DNA of 64,000 bases, from the NCBI GenBank assembly GCA_018713605.1, contig DVOM01000001.1, positions 1 through 64,000 on the forward strand, written 5' to 3'. The DNA is from Scatacola_A faecigallinarum (GTDB taxonomy: Bacteria; Pseudomonadota; Alphaproteobacteria; RF32; CAG-239). A program made the position numbers and the translations under genes. This document shows, one piece after another, positions 24,899 through 31,143 of the stretch; position 1 is the stretch's first letter; every line of letters starts with the position of its first letter. The notes below the pieces were generated by a model that worked only from the letters and a program-made list of their open reading frames with translations, had not been told where the DNA came from and made no database searches.

Positions 24899-25265
24899 AA
24901 CCAAAAGCCCTCCAACAAGCAAATTGAGACTTAGAATCGCGCGCCCAAGATGATGTTGACATAAGTAAAAAACTTGTTTGAGTTAAGTTTTTAGCAGAAC
25001 AGGCGCGGCCGTATGAATTAGAAGAGCTATTACAATCTGTTGTTTGGACTGTGTAAAAAATGTTGTTATTACTATCCATTTTCAAAGGCTTAAGTAATGG
25101 AATTTCAACAGTCCAGTCACCGCCGGCGCTTCCTCTGTTATACATTGCGCCTTGTTCTATCCAGCCGTCTGAATAAATTCTATACCAATGATTCCCGTCC
25201 GAATAGCTTTCAATAAGATATTTCTGCGGCGGATTATTTAGGCTTGTTCCGAATTGTCCAGGCAT
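24888..25265 (-). CDS. putative receptor-binding spike, gp53-like C-terminal type
   Basis: Protein of 125 aa with the motif Y-R-I-Y-S-D-G-W-I-E-Q-G near residue 30, characteristic of the C-terminal knob of many phage tail fibres, followed by Ser/Asn-rich strands and a Cys-containing end. It is the size of the knob domain alone, so it probably attaches to the preceding 187-aa vertex protein, with which it shares one base (25265). Receptor binding is inferred. Confidence 0.65.
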   Translation of the reverse strand: MPGQFGTSLNNPPQKYLIESYSDGNHWYRIYSDGWIEQGAMYNRGSAGGDWTVEIPLLKPLKMDSNNNIFYTVQTTDCNSSSNSYGRACSAKNLTQTSFLLMSTSSWARDSKSQFACWRAFGYGA

Positions 25266-25828
25266 TAGTTTAAGCTCCCAATTACTAACGTATCGCCGTT
25301 GGTTCCGTAAACTGTAAACTCTTCGTTTAACTCGACTTCAAAACTTCCCTGCGGCTGCAGCTGCAGACCATTAGCGGCGCCGATGTACATCACATTCGCG
25401 CCGGTATTCTGGATAATTGACCGCCCCGCTGCAGGCACGGTGGCGACGCCATCGGTAATCGTGACGTTTGTTACAGCAAATGCCGAATAAGGCGCCGGCA
25501 TCGTTTTAACAGTGCCGGAAACCGTCAAGCGTGAATCGTCAAAATAACCAATGCCGACGCCGACATCAACCCTTAACTGAGTTGCGCCAGGATTTCTGAT
25601 AATAACGTAAGGTAAAACCTCATTGAAACGAACGCCCAAACCCTCGCCAAAATCTGTCTGCGAATTGTTGGCCGACCACATGATTTTAAAATCGAACGTT
25701 GCTGAATAACACCGAAAATAATTAAAGGGGTTATCCAGTTTAAAAGAACCTCCGGCGGGGATTTCTATTGTAAAACGCCTGAATGACGCCTGTTGCCGGC
25801 CGTTGTCGATGGGTAGTAATTCAGCCAT
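25265..25828 (-). CDS. putative minor capsid / vertex protein, beta-rich
   Basis: Protein of 187 aa, almost entirely predicted beta strands, without signal or membrane helix. The C-terminal third (I-I-Q-N-T-G-A-N-V-M-Y-I-G-A, then Q-P-Q-G-S-F-E-V) looks like a small jelly-roll or capsid-decoration fold. Position between small membrane proteins and the spike suggests a penton or spike base. No ATG-proximal site is strong, but GATATAAAATATT precedes the start. Identity is uncertain. Confidence 0.5.
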   Translation of the reverse strand: MAELLPIDNGRQQASFRRFTIEIPAGGSFKLDNPFNYFRCYSATFDFKIMWSANNSQTDFGEGLGVRFNEVLPYVIIRNPGATQLRVDVGVGIGYFDDSRLTVSGTVKTMPAPYSAFAVTNVTITDGVATVPAAGRSIIQNTGANVMYIGAANGLQLQPQGSFEVELNEEFTVYGTNGDTLVIGSLN

Positions 25829-25834
25829 AATATT

Positions 25835-26176
25835 TTATATCCTTTTCCAGAGTTTAGGAACAATAAAGGCGGCCAGAACAACAGCACCGACCATTAAAAC
25901 CGGTTTCAGCTGCTGCAGAATGCCGCTTCCCTCCTGATATGCTGACTGGTAGGCGTTGGCAACATACGACAAGCTGTCGCCAAGGCTGGAGTTGGTTTTA
26001 TTCATGGCATTGTTTGCAATTTCCGATGTCGCATTCAAAAAGCCGGTCAATTCTTCGCCGTACAAGCCATAAATTGTTGACGTGACATCGCGGCCGCCCT
26101 GAATGTTACCTTTTGCCAAGTCGCCCAGACTTTGCGACGTGTTTTGTGTTTGATTTGAAGTTACAGCAACTGCCAT
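25835..26176 (-). CDS. phage membrane protein, 113 aa
   Basis: Soluble Ser/Asn/Gly-rich N-terminal region (1-85) and one C-terminal membrane helix (about 91-107) ending in a Lys/Arg tail. This C-tail-anchored layout repeats in the two preceding genes and is typical of membrane proteins of internal-membrane phages. It starts 8 bases after the upstream gene. No family recognised. Confidence 0.6.
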   Translation of the reverse strand: MAVAVTSNQTQNTSQSLGDLAKGNIQGGRDVTSTIYGLYGEELTGFLNATSEIANNAMNKTNSSLGDSLSYVANAYQSAYQEGSGILQQLKPVLMVGAVVLAAFIVPKLWKRI

Positions 26177-26183
26177 TTTAAAC

Positions 26184-26375
26184 CTACTTTTTTTTCAAAA
26201 TGCGATAGAAAAGCCAGCCAATACCGGCAAGAGCCAAAAGCTTTACTGTTCCGATGCTTCCGACGCCGGAAATATTAAAAATAGTTCCGTTTCGGATATC
26301 TCCGGACGTCGCGTCTTCCTGATTCGTGTTGCTGTAATCTAGGCTATAATCGCCAGACGGAACTGCTCCTGTCAT
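26184..26375 (-). CDS. small C-tail-anchored phage membrane protein, 63 aa
   Basis: Acidic polar N-terminal half rich in Asp, Asn and Ser, then one helix at residues 42-60 ending in I-L-K-K-K. Packed between two similar membrane-protein genes. Probably a virion membrane component; no family recognised. Confidence 0.6.
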   Translation of the reverse strand: MTGAVPSGDYSLDYSNTNQEDATSGDIRNGTIFNISGVGSIGTVKLLALAGIGWLFYRILKKK

Positions 26376-26379
26376 GCTT

Positions 26380-26688
26380 CTACCTCACTGCTTTGTTAAA
26401 CATTGCCACAACAGCCAGCAAGCCAAGGCTGCCGCCGATAATCCAGAGAACCGACGACGTCGAAATCTCGAAATTGCCGATTTTCAGAGTATCTGCAGCG
26501 GCCTTTTCTTCGGCCTGCTTATTCAGGGCGTCAACCTGGCCTTTCAAATACGCCGTTTCTTCGGAAGATTCATCGCCAAGAAAAGACTTATATATCTCTC
26601 CGGCACCTTTACCGGCGCTGATTACATTATCCAGCGTTATTTTATCCCACCAGCTCTTACTTTCTTCCGTTTCTTCTTTTTCCGCCAT
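26380..26688 (-). CDS. C-tail-anchored phage membrane protein, 102 aa
   Basis: Acidic N-terminal region with a helical coiled segment (residues 48-65) and one membrane helix (about 78-97) with a short basic end. AGGGGG lies about 6 bases before the ATG. It directly follows the major capsid gene and may link the capsid to the internal membrane; this role is inferred from position. Confidence 0.62.
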   Translation of the reverse strand: MAEKEETEESKSWWDKITLDNVISAGKGAGEIYKSFLGDESSEETAYLKGQVDALNKQAEEKAAADTLKIGNFEISTSSVLWIIGGSLGLLAVVAMFNKAVR

Positions 26689-26702
26689 GTTGACCCCCTA
26701 TT

Positions 26703-27632
26703 TTAAGCCGCGTTTACTGTGTCAATAACCTGCAGGTTTGTCGAAGTGACAAGCTGTTTAATGCGTGCCGGGCAGTTGTGAATTTTCAAGACCGGCATGT
26801 CATAACCTGCGGACGGTGCCGTCGTGAATGTAGTGCGGACGGACAATTCGGACGTGATGTCATTGACAAACAGACCGCTACTAATTGCGCCGGTCATGAA
26901 GTTGTGAACGAACGCGCCGGAAATGACGCCGTATCCCTCAAGGTTGTTGATGGCGTTGTTCACAGCAAGCGAAACCGTGCGGCTGATGTTCTGGTTGTTA
27001 ATCAGGGTTTCGCCCTGGCTGATGACGCCGCCGCCGTTGTAAGCAATAGCCAGCAGGAACAAATCTTCAGCATTTTTCGGCAAGGTGTTAACCTGGCTCT
27101 GTCCAGTTCCCTGAAACGTCTGAAAATTGTTGTTAAACTGGATATAGCTGTCATTCCACTCGGCCTGAATATCCAAACGTTCAGAGTAAAGCGAAACGTC
27201 GGTAATTCCGGTTACTTCGGCCGCGGCGGTTATCTGTACAATCAGGCTACTGATTTTCTTTGACGGATTCGTTTCGCCCTGCTTACCGCAGCGCCAGGCG
27301 AATTCATCACGCGCCAGGCCGAAACGGTACAGTAAACGGCCAAGGTTCAGCGAAAAGACGTTAGTTAAAGCAGTCTGCTGAACGCGGGTCCCCAGAAAAG
27401 TAAACAAATCAGCAATCTGGCTTACAGATACGTCCAAAATATTAATACCATTAAGCAAAACCTTAATGTTCGGAATGCCGGCTTTACAGTTTGCCAGAGT
27501 AGCAGCAGCGCCAGAGTTCGTGAACTCAAGGTATAAATCTTTGATAACATTGAACGCGTTGACGTTGAAAGTCGTAACTGCTCCCGCAGTAATCGGCTTG
27601 CTTTCTTCAAGGTTTTTAATTGATGTCTGCAT
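26703..27632 (-). CDS. candidate double-jelly-roll major capsid protein
   Basis: Protein of 309 aa, rich in beta strands, without signal or membrane helix. Near residues 52-70 the pattern I-P-N-I-K-V-L-L-N-G-I-N-I-L recalls the early strands of PM2-type P2 capsid proteins (there I-K-N-V-R-V-E-L-D-G). Two similar halves, length near 300 and a place after a packaging ATPase gene and before small membrane-protein genes all fit a DJR capsid protein. AAGGG lies before the ATG. Structural prediction would settle this; a different capsid fold cannot be excluded from sequence alone. Confidence 0.65.
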   Translation of the reverse strand: MQTSIKNLEESKPITAGAVTTFNVNAFNVIKDLYLEFTNSGAAATLANCKAGIPNIKVLLNGINILDVSVSQIADLFTFLGTRVQQTALTNVFSLNLGRLLYRFGLARDEFAWRCGKQGETNPSKKISSLIVQITAAAEVTGITDVSLYSERLDIQAEWNDSYIQFNNNFQTFQGTGQSQVNTLPKNAEDLFLLAIAYNGGGVISQGETLINNQNISRTVSLAVNNAINNLEGYGVISGAFVHNFMTGAISSGLFVNDITSELSVRTTFTTAPSAGYDMPVLKIHNCPARIKQLVTSTNLQVIDTVNAA

Positions 27633-27643
27633 ATTTCAGTCCC

Positions 27644-27730
27644 TTACTTCGAAGAAAGTTTAGACGAAATCCAGCTGTAAGCCCAAAAACCGACAACTGT
27701 GCCGATAGCATATTTCAAAATAGTTCTCAT
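27644..27730 (-). CDS. tiny phage membrane peptide, 28 aa
   Basis: A 28-codon frame with a basic start and one helix (residues 3-21), ending S-S-K. GAGGTC lies 6-7 bases before the ATG, and the gene is the first after the internal terminator, 12 bases before the capsid gene. A real small virion peptide is plausible; coding status is unproven. Confidence 0.45.
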   Translation of the reverse strand: MRTILKYAIGTVVGFWAYSWISSKLSSK

Positions 27731-27757
27731 CGTATGACCTCACTTTGTGTTAGTATG

Positions 27758-27798
27758 AAAAAAACCATGTAACGAATCGGAGCGTTACACGGTTTTTT
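27758..27798. terminator. internal terminator between phage early and late modules
   Basis: Hairpin with TGTAACG and CGTTACA arms in an outer AAAAACC/GGTTTTT stem, about 70 bases after the ATPase gene end. It would separate the replication/ATPase transcript from the capsid transcript. Confidence 0.8.
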
Positions 27799-27867
27799 AA
27801 AAATGTCAAAAATGCTAAGTGTTTGATTTTCCTAAATACTGTTCCTATATAGGTAACTTAAAAAAAA

Positions 27868-28554
27868 TCATGTTTTTAAAATTATTTTATTTCCGGCCTT
27901 GTAAATATACTGGAAATTATCCAGGGCGCGAAATCTGTCTCGGTACTCCCGGCCGATAATCTTCAGACCGACATCGATGTCGGCCGGCTCGCTGTGCCGG
28001 TAAAGGTACACGGCCGAACAGTTGGCCCGGAAAACATTATCGACAAGGTGCATGCGCTGCGACAAGCCGACGATATGGATTCCGGTATGCCGTCCCCTGC
28101 AGCACAGGTTTTTAAATCCGTTGCGCGGGTTTTTCAGGCTTTCGCCGGTTGGGAAACCTAAATCAAGTTCATCAACCGCAAGCGTTATCTGCGCGTTATG
28201 CTGAAAACCATAGCCCGATTGTATGGCCATGAGAAAATCAGACAGTTTCGACAGTTCGTCCGTTTCGCTGCCGGCGGCCGGATAATAAGCGATTTTAAAC
28301 CCTTTTGCAAAGTCGGCGCGGACTTTCCGAAAAAGTTCCGGAAGTCCGGCAACCGCCTTAAATCCATCACTGGCGACCAGCCGCCGCAGGTCGTCGGCCA
28401 ACGGTTCGAAGAAAATTACCCGGTTTAAGCAGCGAATTAGTTCACGGGCTTTTGTGGTTTTTCCGCACCCGGACGCGCCAAAAATCCCCAAACGCTGCGC
28501 TTGCCCGACTTCTGAACCTGTTCCGCACGTTGTTTTATTTTTCCTCTTAACCAT
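27868..28554 (-). CDS. phage genome-packaging ATPase, FtsK/HerA-like
   Basis: Protein of 228 aa, the compact size of packaging ATPases in tailless DJR phages. Walker A is GASGCGKT at residues 26-33, Walker B is ITLAVDELDL at 123-132 (D128, E129), and a sensor Gln lies at 166 in G-L-S-Q-R. No membrane helix, so unlike Zot of filamentous phages. The start overlaps the upstream gene by 118 bases; no shorter start keeps the first strand before Walker A. It would pump DNA into preformed capsids. Confidence 0.82.
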   Translation of the reverse strand: MVKRKNKTTCGTGSEVGQAQRLGIFGASGCGKTTKARELIRCLNRVIFFEPLADDLRRLVASDGFKAVAGLPELFRKVRADFAKGFKIAYYPAAGSETDELSKLSDFLMAIQSGYGFQHNAQITLAVDELDLGFPTGESLKNPRNGFKNLCCRGRHTGIHIVGLSQRMHLVDNVFRANCSAVYLYRHSEPADIDVGLKIIGREYRDRFRALDNFQYIYKAGNKIILKT

Positions 28555-28991
28555 ATTTTCGCCTTTTCTGCTAGTGAAATTCCTGTCCAGTTGTAAACAA
28601 TCGCGTTTGCTTCGCAGCTCGCAAATATGCTGATTAAAGCAAAATCGTGCAAAAGCTGCGTACGCCGGTCGATAAGAAACCGCAAAAAGCGGTATTTCTG
28701 CGCCATCTGATAGATTTTTCCGGCCGCCAGGCTTTGACCCTGCGCGCGCAACGTTTCAAAGGCGTCAAGGCTTGTTTGCGGCGATTTCAGAAATATTAAA
28801 AATTCATTAAAGGCCGATTCAAATTCGCCCTGGCTGTAATATCTGTCATCAGTCGGCGTCGTCATCGCCCCAGAGCCAAGCGGCAAGCCCGCTAGGTCTG
28901 AACTCTCCGGCGCCGGGTTTTCCGGCAGCGGCTGCAGGTTGTCCGTCTGTCCGTCCGACAGTTGAATTTCTTCTGACGTCTGTTCGTTCAT
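28437..28991 (-). CDS. phage protein of unknown function, 184 aa
   Basis: A perfect GGAGGT lies 8 bases before ATG 28991, so translation is well supported. Residues 1-50 are acidic and disordered (Pro, Ser, Gln); residues 55-110 are helical; residues 110-135 contain a hydrophobic stretch; and the tail is basic (K-R and K-P-Q-K). It overlaps the zinc-finger gene by 143 bases and the ATPase gene by 118 bases, both in other frames. No family recognised. Confidence 0.65.
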   Translation of the reverse strand: MNEQTSEEIQLSDGQTDNLQPLPENPAPESSDLAGLPLGSGAMTTPTDDRYYSQGEFESAFNEFLIFLKSPQTSLDAFETLRAQGQSLAAGKIYQMAQKYRFLRFLIDRRTQLLHDFALISIFASCEANAIVYNWTGISLAEKAKIWLRGKIKQRAEQVQKSGKRSVWGFLARPGAEKPQKPVN

Positions 28992-29271
28992 CGTTTTTTA
29001 CCTCCGTTTTTGCGGCCGGAACCATTCCGGCCGGTTTGTTGATGATAGTTTCCTGATTTTCTGCCGCCAGCGGCCGCATTTCGTAGCCGTTATAAGCATA
29101 CACGCGGCCAGATTTTAAAACCGGCAGCGCTTTTCGGCTTACGTTTGACGAAAAAGTCAAACGGCAGCCCGTTTCGCAATAGGTGTAAAGGTTCCGGTTC
29201 TTATTGACCCGGATTTCCTGTTCTTCCCGCCCGCATACCGGGCATTTAATCAGCCCCGCTATTTCCGACAT
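28849..29271 (-). CDS. phage zinc-finger protein, 140 aa
   Basis: From ATG 29271 (AGGGG upstream), residues 8-42 hold C-P-V-C-G and Y-C-x-x-G-C, a four-cysteine zinc site. The rest is disordered, ending in an acidic W-G-D-D-D tail. It could bind DNA or another replication protein. The last 48 codons share sequence with the next gene in another frame. An in-frame start at 29367 is rejected because it lies inside the preceding 56-aa gene without a ribosome site. Confidence 0.6.
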   Translation of the reverse strand: MSEIAGLIKCPVCGREEQEIRVNKNRNLYTYCETGCRLTFSSNVSRKALPVLKSGRVYAYNGYEMRPLAAENQETIINKPAGMVPAAKTEVKNDERTDVRRNSTVGRTDGQPAAAAGKPGAGEFRPSGLAAWLWGDDDAD

Positions 29272-29416
29272 TGTTTTCCCCTTTTTCCTTATCCTCAAGC
29301 TCGTTAATAGTCGCGGCCGCGACATCTTCCCACTTTCGGCCGGGCATATTTGCCAGTTTCCCGGCAAATTTCATCAAAATTTCGGTCAATTTCTTTTTAG
29401 TTTTAATCGGTTTCAT
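29246..29416 (-). CDS. small phage protein, 56 aa
   Basis: Basic N-terminal helix (K-P-I-K-T-K-K-K) and acidic C-terminal part. AGGAG lies 8 bases before the ATG, and the end overlaps the zinc-finger gene start by 26 bases. The ribosome site and tight packing support coding; no family recognised. Confidence 0.55.
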   Translation of the reverse strand: MKPIKTKKKLTEILMKFAGKLANMPGRKWEDVAAATINELEDKEKGENNVGNSGAD

Positions 29417-29425
29417 TTTTTTCTC

Positions 29426-29491
29426 CTATAATGACTTGTAAAAACAATAAAAAATGATAAGTAAAATAATAACTTGTATTAACCATGTCAT
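29426..29491 (-). CDS. tiny phage membrane peptide, 21 aa
   Basis: A 21-residue hydrophobic peptide (Ile/Leu/Val/Phe with a K-S-L end). GAGGAG lies 8 bases before the ATG, and only three bases separate it from the initiator stop codon. Likely translated together with the initiator gene; function unknown. Confidence 0.45.
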   Translation of the reverse strand: MTWLIQVIILLIIFYCFYKSL

Positions 29492-29494
29492 GCG

Positions 29495-30337
29495 TTACGC
29501 TCCTCTTAAAATTTGCCCCTTAAGAACTTTTGTAGCTGATTCAAAAACCAGCTTAGCACCGTGCAAAGTAAACCAGCCGGACACTTTTTGAGCTTCGCCG
29601 TCAAGGCGCTGTTTGCCTAGTTTACCGATTGGCTGTAAAGCAAAATATCCACCTACTTTGCTAAATCTGACCCATGGTTCAAGCTCCGGGAAAGCCTCAA
29701 AAAAGGCCGAAACAAGGCAAAAATCTTCAAGTTCAGTTTGCGTAGGTGCCGCCCCTACCTCTTTTGCCGAGTTTTCGGCGACGGTATCAGCGTCGCCGCC
29801 CGGCATTGTCCGACCGGACGCAACGTCGTCCGGTTCCATATACTTAGAGTTAACTCTAGGGGTATGATTTAAAGACCCCGTCTCGCGTGTGTTTAAATTT
29901 AAATCTTGGTATTTAAATCTTATATCCTTATGCGGGGTCTCTTTTAAAGACCCATGGGACTCATTTAAAGACCCCTTAGGGGACTCATTTAAAGACCCCT
30001 TAGGGGTCTCATTTAAAGACCCCTTAAGAGGTGCGCCGGCTAAAATCTCCCCAGATACCCGGCGCTTTTTCAAACCGTTTTCAAATGTGAGCAAAACATC
30101 ATTTGAACGGCTGAATTTTCCACGGTGTGAAATTTGAACAAAACCTTTTTCCTCAAGTTCTTTCATCGATTTGACGATAAATCCTTTGCTCGTATAACAC
30201 GCCTCGGCTAATTTCGTATAGCCGATATACGAATGGCCGTCATCGAATGAATATTTGATGAGATTAGCTAAAATGCGGAACTGCGCGGCCGTTATATCCG
30301 CGTCTAAAAGCTCTTCTGGTATTTTTACAAAGGCCAT
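29495..30337 (-). CDS. phage replication initiator, lambda O-like layout
   Basis: Protein of 280 aa. Residues 1-75 form a winged helix-turn-helix like that of phage replication proteins (K-I-P-E-E-L-L, then A-Q-F-R-I-L-A-N-L-I, then K-S-M-K-E-L-E-E-K-G-F). Residues 105-132 are tandem K-G-S-L-N-E-S-P units encoded by iteron-like DNA repeats. A linker and a conserved C-terminal domain (210-280) with W-V-R-F-S-K-V-G-G-Y-F follow. In lambda, the O gene likewise carries the origin inside it. AAGGA precedes the ATG. It is the first leftward gene, under repressor-type operators. Confidence 0.7.
   Translation of the reverse strand: MAFVKIPEELLDADITAAQFRILANLIKYSFDDGHSYIGYTKLAEACYTSKGFIVKSMKELEEKGFVQISHRGKFSRSNDVLLTFENGLKKRRVSGEILAGAPLKGSLNETPKGSLNESPKGSLNESHGSLKETPHKDIRFKYQDLNLNTRETGSLNHTPRVNSKYMEPDDVASGRTMPGGDADTVAENSAKEVGAAPTQTELEDFCLVSAFFEAFPELEPWVRFSKVGGYFALQPIGKLGKQRLDGEAQKVSGWFTLHGAKLVFESATKVLKGQILRGA
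29886..29932. other. AT-rich tract beside iterons (possible unwinding element)
   Basis: Contains GTTTAAATTTAAATC and GGTATTTAAATC; far more AT-rich than the rest of the gene. It lies downstream of the repeats in the reading direction of the initiator gene, as the AT-rich region does in the lambda origin. Confidence 0.5.
29943..30023. repeat. iteron-like direct repeats (candidate phage origin)
   Basis: TTTAAAGACCC recurs at 29943, 29964, 29988 and 30012, with spacings of 21, 24 and 24 bases; a fifth, separate copy is at 29868. Each unit holds the small palindrome CCCC-TTA-GGGG between copies. Because 24 bases is eight codons, the array also encodes the K-G-S-L-N-E-S-P repeats of the initiator protein. 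Confidence 0.7.
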
Positions 30338-30355
30338 CTGGGGTTGTCCTTTCTA

Positions 30356-30485
30356 CTAAGTATTGCTTTGTACATAGCCTAAAATTATAGCTAAGTATAG
30401 CTTAGTAGTAACGGTAATTCGTTAAAAATTTATTGTCAAAATAAAATTTAAATGCTATGTATAACTTGCTTATTTAGCTACATAG
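30356..30485. promoter_or_regulatory. operator array and divergent promoters of the phage switch
   Basis: Copies of CTAAGTAT/CTATGTAT-type half sites at 30356-30366, 30391-30401 and 30455-30465, with inverted partners (TACATAG at 30371-30377, CTTAG at 30401-30405, CTACATAG at 30478-30485). A leftward TATAAT (30384-30389, minus strand) would serve the initiator; a rightward TTGTCA (30434-30439) with TATGTA 17 bases later would serve the repressor. The sites overlap both. Confidence 0.6.
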
Positions 30486-30496
30486 GGGCTTTAATT

Positions 30497-30877
30497 ATGA
30501 GAAATTTTAACGATTACACGAAAAAAGCTATTGCTCGTTATGGCTTAGCTGGCTTAAATGCTTTGGGTCGTGAATTAAATATATCAAGCGCAGCCATGTC
30601 GCAGCTAAACACAGGAAAAACAATTCCCTCTGAAGCAACGATGATTAAGCTTGCCGAATTGGCCGGCCTGCCGAAAGAAGAAGCCCTGATTGATTTAAAC
30701 CTCTGGCGTTCCAAGGACAAACCGGAAGTGCAAAAAATCTGGCAACGCCTGTCAAAAATGATTGGCTGCGCGCTTTTAATCTCAATTTTAAATAGCCAAA
30801 ATATCGAAAAAAATCAAAATTTAGAAATTTCGGATAATAACCGCGGATTCGCCTCGTATTATATATGTTATGCATAA
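30497..30877 (+). CDS. phage repressor-like HTH protein (DUF3693-like)
   Basis: Protein of 126 aa from ATG 30497, with AGGGGC upstream. A helix-turn-helix (residues about 15-55: L-G-R-E-L-N-I-S-S-A-A-M-S-Q-L) is followed by L-A-G-L-P-K-E-E-A-L and a short hydrophobic stretch, matching phage repressor proteins with a DUF3693-type tail. It is divergent from the initiator and flanked by operator-like repeats. Its last eight codons (S-Y-Y-I-C-Y-A-stop) are the attR core, so the chromosome junction lies within the gene end. Confidence 0.72.
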   Translation: MRNFNDYTKKAIARYGLAGLNALGRELNISSAAMSQLNTGKTIPSEATMIKLAELAGLPKEEALIDLNLWRSKDKPEVQKIWQRLSKMIGCALLISILNSQNIEKNQNLEISDNNRGFASYYICYA

Positions 30878-30880
30878 TTT
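30851..30880. other. attR: dif-like site at the right end of the prophage
   Basis: CGTATTA (30855-30861), centre TATATG (30862-30867), then TTATGCATAAT. It matches attL at 20 of 23 positions. Joining the chromosomal halves gives CGCATAA-TATATG-TTATGCATAA, whose inner arms GCATAA/TTATGC are perfectly symmetric, closer to a dif consensus than either att site. Confidence 0.72.
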
Positions 30881-30969
30881 GATATTATATTTTAGAGGAG
30901 TGCACCGAGCGCTCAGAGCGAGCTGAATAAAATTATTCGATAAATTCTACGCCGTTGGCGTCAAAATCA

Positions 30970-31143
30970 TCAGTCAACGAATTTCGAAATAAATTTTACC
31001 AGAAACCATGGGCTGCAAAGAAAAAAGATAATCACGGCCGCCGTCAGCAGACCTAAAATATCAATTGCAATCTTCAAACATGTCCCGGCAACACTGTGCC
31101 GACTGTTCTTTTCCGTTATGACCAATTTGTCAGTTGCTGCCAT
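30970..31143 (-). CDS. small membrane protein, 57 aa
   Basis: Host-side gene just outside attR: polar N-terminus with K-N-S-R-H, one long hydrophobic helix (about residues 22-50) and a basic end. The start overlaps the end of the DUF4236 gene by 28 bases, which suggests coupling. No family recognised. Confidence 0.5.
   Translation of the reverse strand: MAATDKLVITEKNSRHSVAGTCLKIAIDILGLLTAAVIIFFLCSPWFLVKFISKFVD

Noticed and set aside
27868..28554. Zot-type protein of a filamentous phage
   Set aside because: Xer-using phages are often filamentous, but this ATPase has no membrane helix, and the element carries capsid-like, hydrolase and many small membrane genes instead of filamentous coat genes.
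29868..30023. Possible CRISPR array
   Set aside because: Repeats are only about 11-16 identical bases, the spacers are not unique, and the stretch lies in frame inside a gene as protein repeats.
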